Origin: Gemmatimonadota bacterium
GTDB lineage: Bacteria; Gemmatimonadota; Gemmatimonadetes; Palauibacterales; Palauibacteraceae
Direction of reading: 5' to 3'
Assembly: GCA_030598525.1 (NCBI GenBank)
Contig: JAUVPT010000068.1
Location: 1 to 7,591 of the forward strand
DNA length: 7,591 nucleotides
Part shown: piece by piece, positions 6,832 through 7,591 of the stretch
How positions within the stretch are numbered: the stretch's first letter is position 1
Layout: each line of letters starts with the position of its first letter
The notes under the pieces: generated by a model
Seen by the model: the letters and a program-made list of their open reading frames with translations, nothing else
Told to the model about the DNA's origin: nothing
Database searches by the model: none
Made by a program: the position numbers and the translations under genes

Positions 6832-7344
6832 TCAGTCGGTCGCCGGCTCTTCGGCGATCTCGGCGACCTCGGCGACCTCGGCGACCTCTTCCTCCGCCTC
6901 CTCCGTGAGATCCGCCACGCGCTGCTTGTACTCTTCCTTGCTCTCCGCCACCCGTCGTTCGAGATCCTCGCGGGCCTTGCGGGCCGTGCTGCGGCCCACC
7001 TTCACGACCTCTTCGGCCTGGAGCTTCCGACTCTTCAGGTCTTCGCGGGCCGTATCCACGCGGTCCGTCAGGTCGCCCCGGACCCTTTCCACCCGGTCCT
7101 CGACGTCATCGCGCACCCGCTTGTAGCGGCCCTCGACGTCATCTCGCATCAGGTGCAGACGGTCCTCGGCCTCGTCGCGCAACCGCTTGACCCGGTCACG
7201 GATTTCCGCCTGCGTCTCCTCGCCCGTCCTCGGGGCGTACAGGAGGGCGACCACCGCGCCGAGAATGGTCCCTCCAATGAAGGCGCCCAGGCTCGAGCTC
7301 CGCCGTTCCACTATCACCACGGGGGTGTCGCTGTGCTCTGTCAT
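6832..7344 (-). CDS. YtxH-domain membrane protein with long coiled region
   Basis: The 170-residue product has a short acidic N-terminus, one glycine-rich membrane helix at about 19-36 followed directly by LLYAPRTGEET, which is the hallmark of YtxH-like (gas-vesicle-GvpP-like) proteins, and then a highly charged helical region to the C-terminus. Residues 56-110 consist of five 11-residue repeats, and the last 20 residues are an acidic tail with repeated Val-Ala-Glu. YtxH-domain proteins are often stress-related, but their molecular role is not established; the fold suggests a membrane-anchored rod on the cytoplasmic side. ATG 7344 is chosen because it begins just before the conserved part; the frame remains open to 7389, and the Shine-Dalgarno (GGGACGG) is weak. 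YihY/BrkB follows downstream, and a possible promoter lies about 70 bases upstream. Confidence 0.88.
   Translation of the reverse strand: MTEHSDTPVVIVERRSSSLGAFIGGTILGAVVALLYAPRTGEETQAEIRDRVKRLRDEAEDRLHLMRDDVEGRYKRVRDDVEDRVERVRGDLTDRVDTAREDLKSRKLQAEEVVKVGRSTARKAREDLERRVAESKEEYKQRVADLTEEAEEEVAEVAEVAEIAEEPATD
6853..6888 (-). repeat. Four tandem copies of a 9-base unit inside the YtxH-like gene
   Basis: On the plus strand ggcgatctc is followed by three perfect copies of ggcgacctc. On the coding strand this gives the Val-Ala-Glu repeats near the C-terminus of the YtxH-like protein. The unit is three codons, so gain or loss of a copy would keep the reading frame. Confidence 0.9.
7015..7179 (-). 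repeat. Five 33-base (11-residue) repeats in the YtxH-like gene
   Basis: Residues 56-110 of the YtxH-like protein align as five units of 11: RDEAEDRLHLM, RDDVEGRYKRV, RDDVEDRVERV, RGDLTDRVDTA and REDLKSRKLQA. The shared pattern is R-x-D/E-h-x-x-R-h-x-x-h (h, mostly hydrophobic). At the DNA level the second and third units share a ctcgacgtcatc core about 33 bases apart, so the repeats may derive from duplication. An 11-residue period gives a continuous amphipathic helix. Confidence 0.8.
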
Positions 7345-7453
7345 ATGACCGTCCCATGCTGTGTAAGGATCCGGACACCGCCGACACATCGCCGGCGCGC
7401 CCGGTCATATCTTTAATCTATTCCCCGCGGAGGGGGGGTTCAACTTCCTGATG
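7345..7453. other. Intergenic region between the peptidase tail and the YtxH-like gene
   Basis: This 109-base gap is the longest in the window. It contains a run of seven C on the minus strand, an AT-rich stretch around 7408-7422 that stands out in this GC-rich sequence, and a candidate promoter. A weak inverted repeat (CGCCG at 7379-7383 and CGGCG at 7393-7397) would lie in the 5' leader. I see no convincing terminator for the upstream gene. Confidence 0.6.
7415..7443 (-). promoter_or_regulatory. Candidate sigma70-type promoter for the YtxH-like gene and possibly the whole cluster
   Basis: On the minus strand TTGAAC (7438-7443) and TAGATT (7415-7420) are separated by exactly 17 bases. Each box matches the consensus at four of six positions. 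Transcription would start near 7408, giving a leader of about 64 bases before ATG 7344. The spacing and the AT-rich -10 in an otherwise GC-rich region support it, but no experiment or conservation backs it. Confidence 0.4.
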
Positions 7454-7591
7454 TCAGGTCCTGGGAGTCTGGACGACTCTTTCGTAGGCTTCCGGGTCCC
7501 ACACCGGACGCTCCTCCTGGTTCGCGATCTCCAGGCCCAGGTAGAACACCAGCTGTCCGATGCGAGCCATCTTGTCGTAATCGATGAGATC
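7454..7591 (-). CDS. C-terminal end of an M28-like peptidase (partial)
   Basis: The frame is open from the window edge to a TGA at 7454-7456 and gives 45 residues. The stretch DLIDYDKMARIGQLVFYLG, then an alanine-asparagine segment, ERPVWDPEAYERV and a short tail, resembles the C-terminal helix of secreted M28-family metallopeptidases, where a conserved D-x-I-D-x-x-K-M/L-A segment follows the last zinc ligand. The catalytic part lies outside the window, so the family call rests on this tail and on recall of similar proteins. It reads in the same direction as the following genes but is separated by the 109-base gap. It could instead be another exopeptidase with a similar terminal helix. Confidence 0.6.
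   Translation of the reverse strand, partial: DLIDYDKMARIGQLVFYLGLEIANQEERPVWDPEAYERVVQTPRT

Noticed and set aside
5862..6908. 348-residue plus-strand open frame opposite the YihY-family gene
   Set aside because: It mirrors the membrane protein gene and is dominated by His, Asp, Gln and Arg, as expected for the complement of hydrophobic codons; no domain seen.
7415..7440. Terminator for the peptidase gene formed by the C-run and GGGG
   Set aside because: Only a four-base stem is possible and no run of T follows; the same bases fit better as a promoter spacer.
1..7591. CRISPR arrays, tRNA or rRNA genes, insertion sequences, defence genes
   Set aside because: No direct repeats with spacers, no cloverleaf, no transposase or nuclease motif seen on either strand; nearly all bases are covered by recognised coding sequence.

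Overview
This is a GC-rich window in which every gene I can support lies on the minus strand, so transcription runs from right (7591) to left (1). The order of reading is: tail of an M28-like peptidase (partial), YtxH-domain membrane protein, YihY/BrkB-family membrane protein, smpB, N-acetylmuramoyl-L-alanine amidase, TPR-like lipoprotein, pyrK, pyrD (class 1B), pyrF, and the start of a small lipoprotein that leaves the window. Separate inner- and outer-envelope lipoproteins, the style of the TPR lipoprotein N-terminus and the M28-type tail suggest a diderm environmental bacterium. Gemmatimonadota is my best guess, but it rests on recall of protein style and not on a marker gene.

Right part (5750-7591). 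The peptidase tail ends at 7454. A 109-base gap follows, with a plausible sigma70-type promoter (TTGAAC, 17-base spacer, TAGATT). Next come the YtxH-like protein, whose coiled region is built from five consecutive 11-residue repeats, and after a 46-base gap the six-helix YihY/BrkB protein. An 88-base gap separates this pair from smpB.

Central and left part (1-5749). From smpB onward the genes are packed: smpB/amidase 10 bases apart, amidase/TPR lipoprotein overlapping at TTGA, TPR lipoprotein/pyrK overlapping by one base at TGATG, pyrK/pyrD overlapping at ATGA, pyrD/pyrF about 28 bases apart, pyrF/lipoprotein 3 bases apart. Several starts are GTG or TTG and are fixed by good Shine-Dalgarno sequences. 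This looks like one translationally coupled transcript joining trans-translation (SmpB), peptidoglycan hydrolysis (amidase), an envelope TPR lipoprotein and the last steps of UMP synthesis: PyrK and PyrD form the NAD-dependent dihydroorotate dehydrogenase, and PyrF decarboxylates OMP.

I found no RNA gene, CRISPR array, insertion sequence, attachment site or convincing terminator. The window reads as ordinary chromosomal housekeeping sequence. The items most worth a second look are the uncharacterised TPR lipoprotein coupled to the amidase, the 11-residue repeats of the YtxH protein, and the unusual mix of genes in the coupled cluster; I do not see a clear new multi-gene system.
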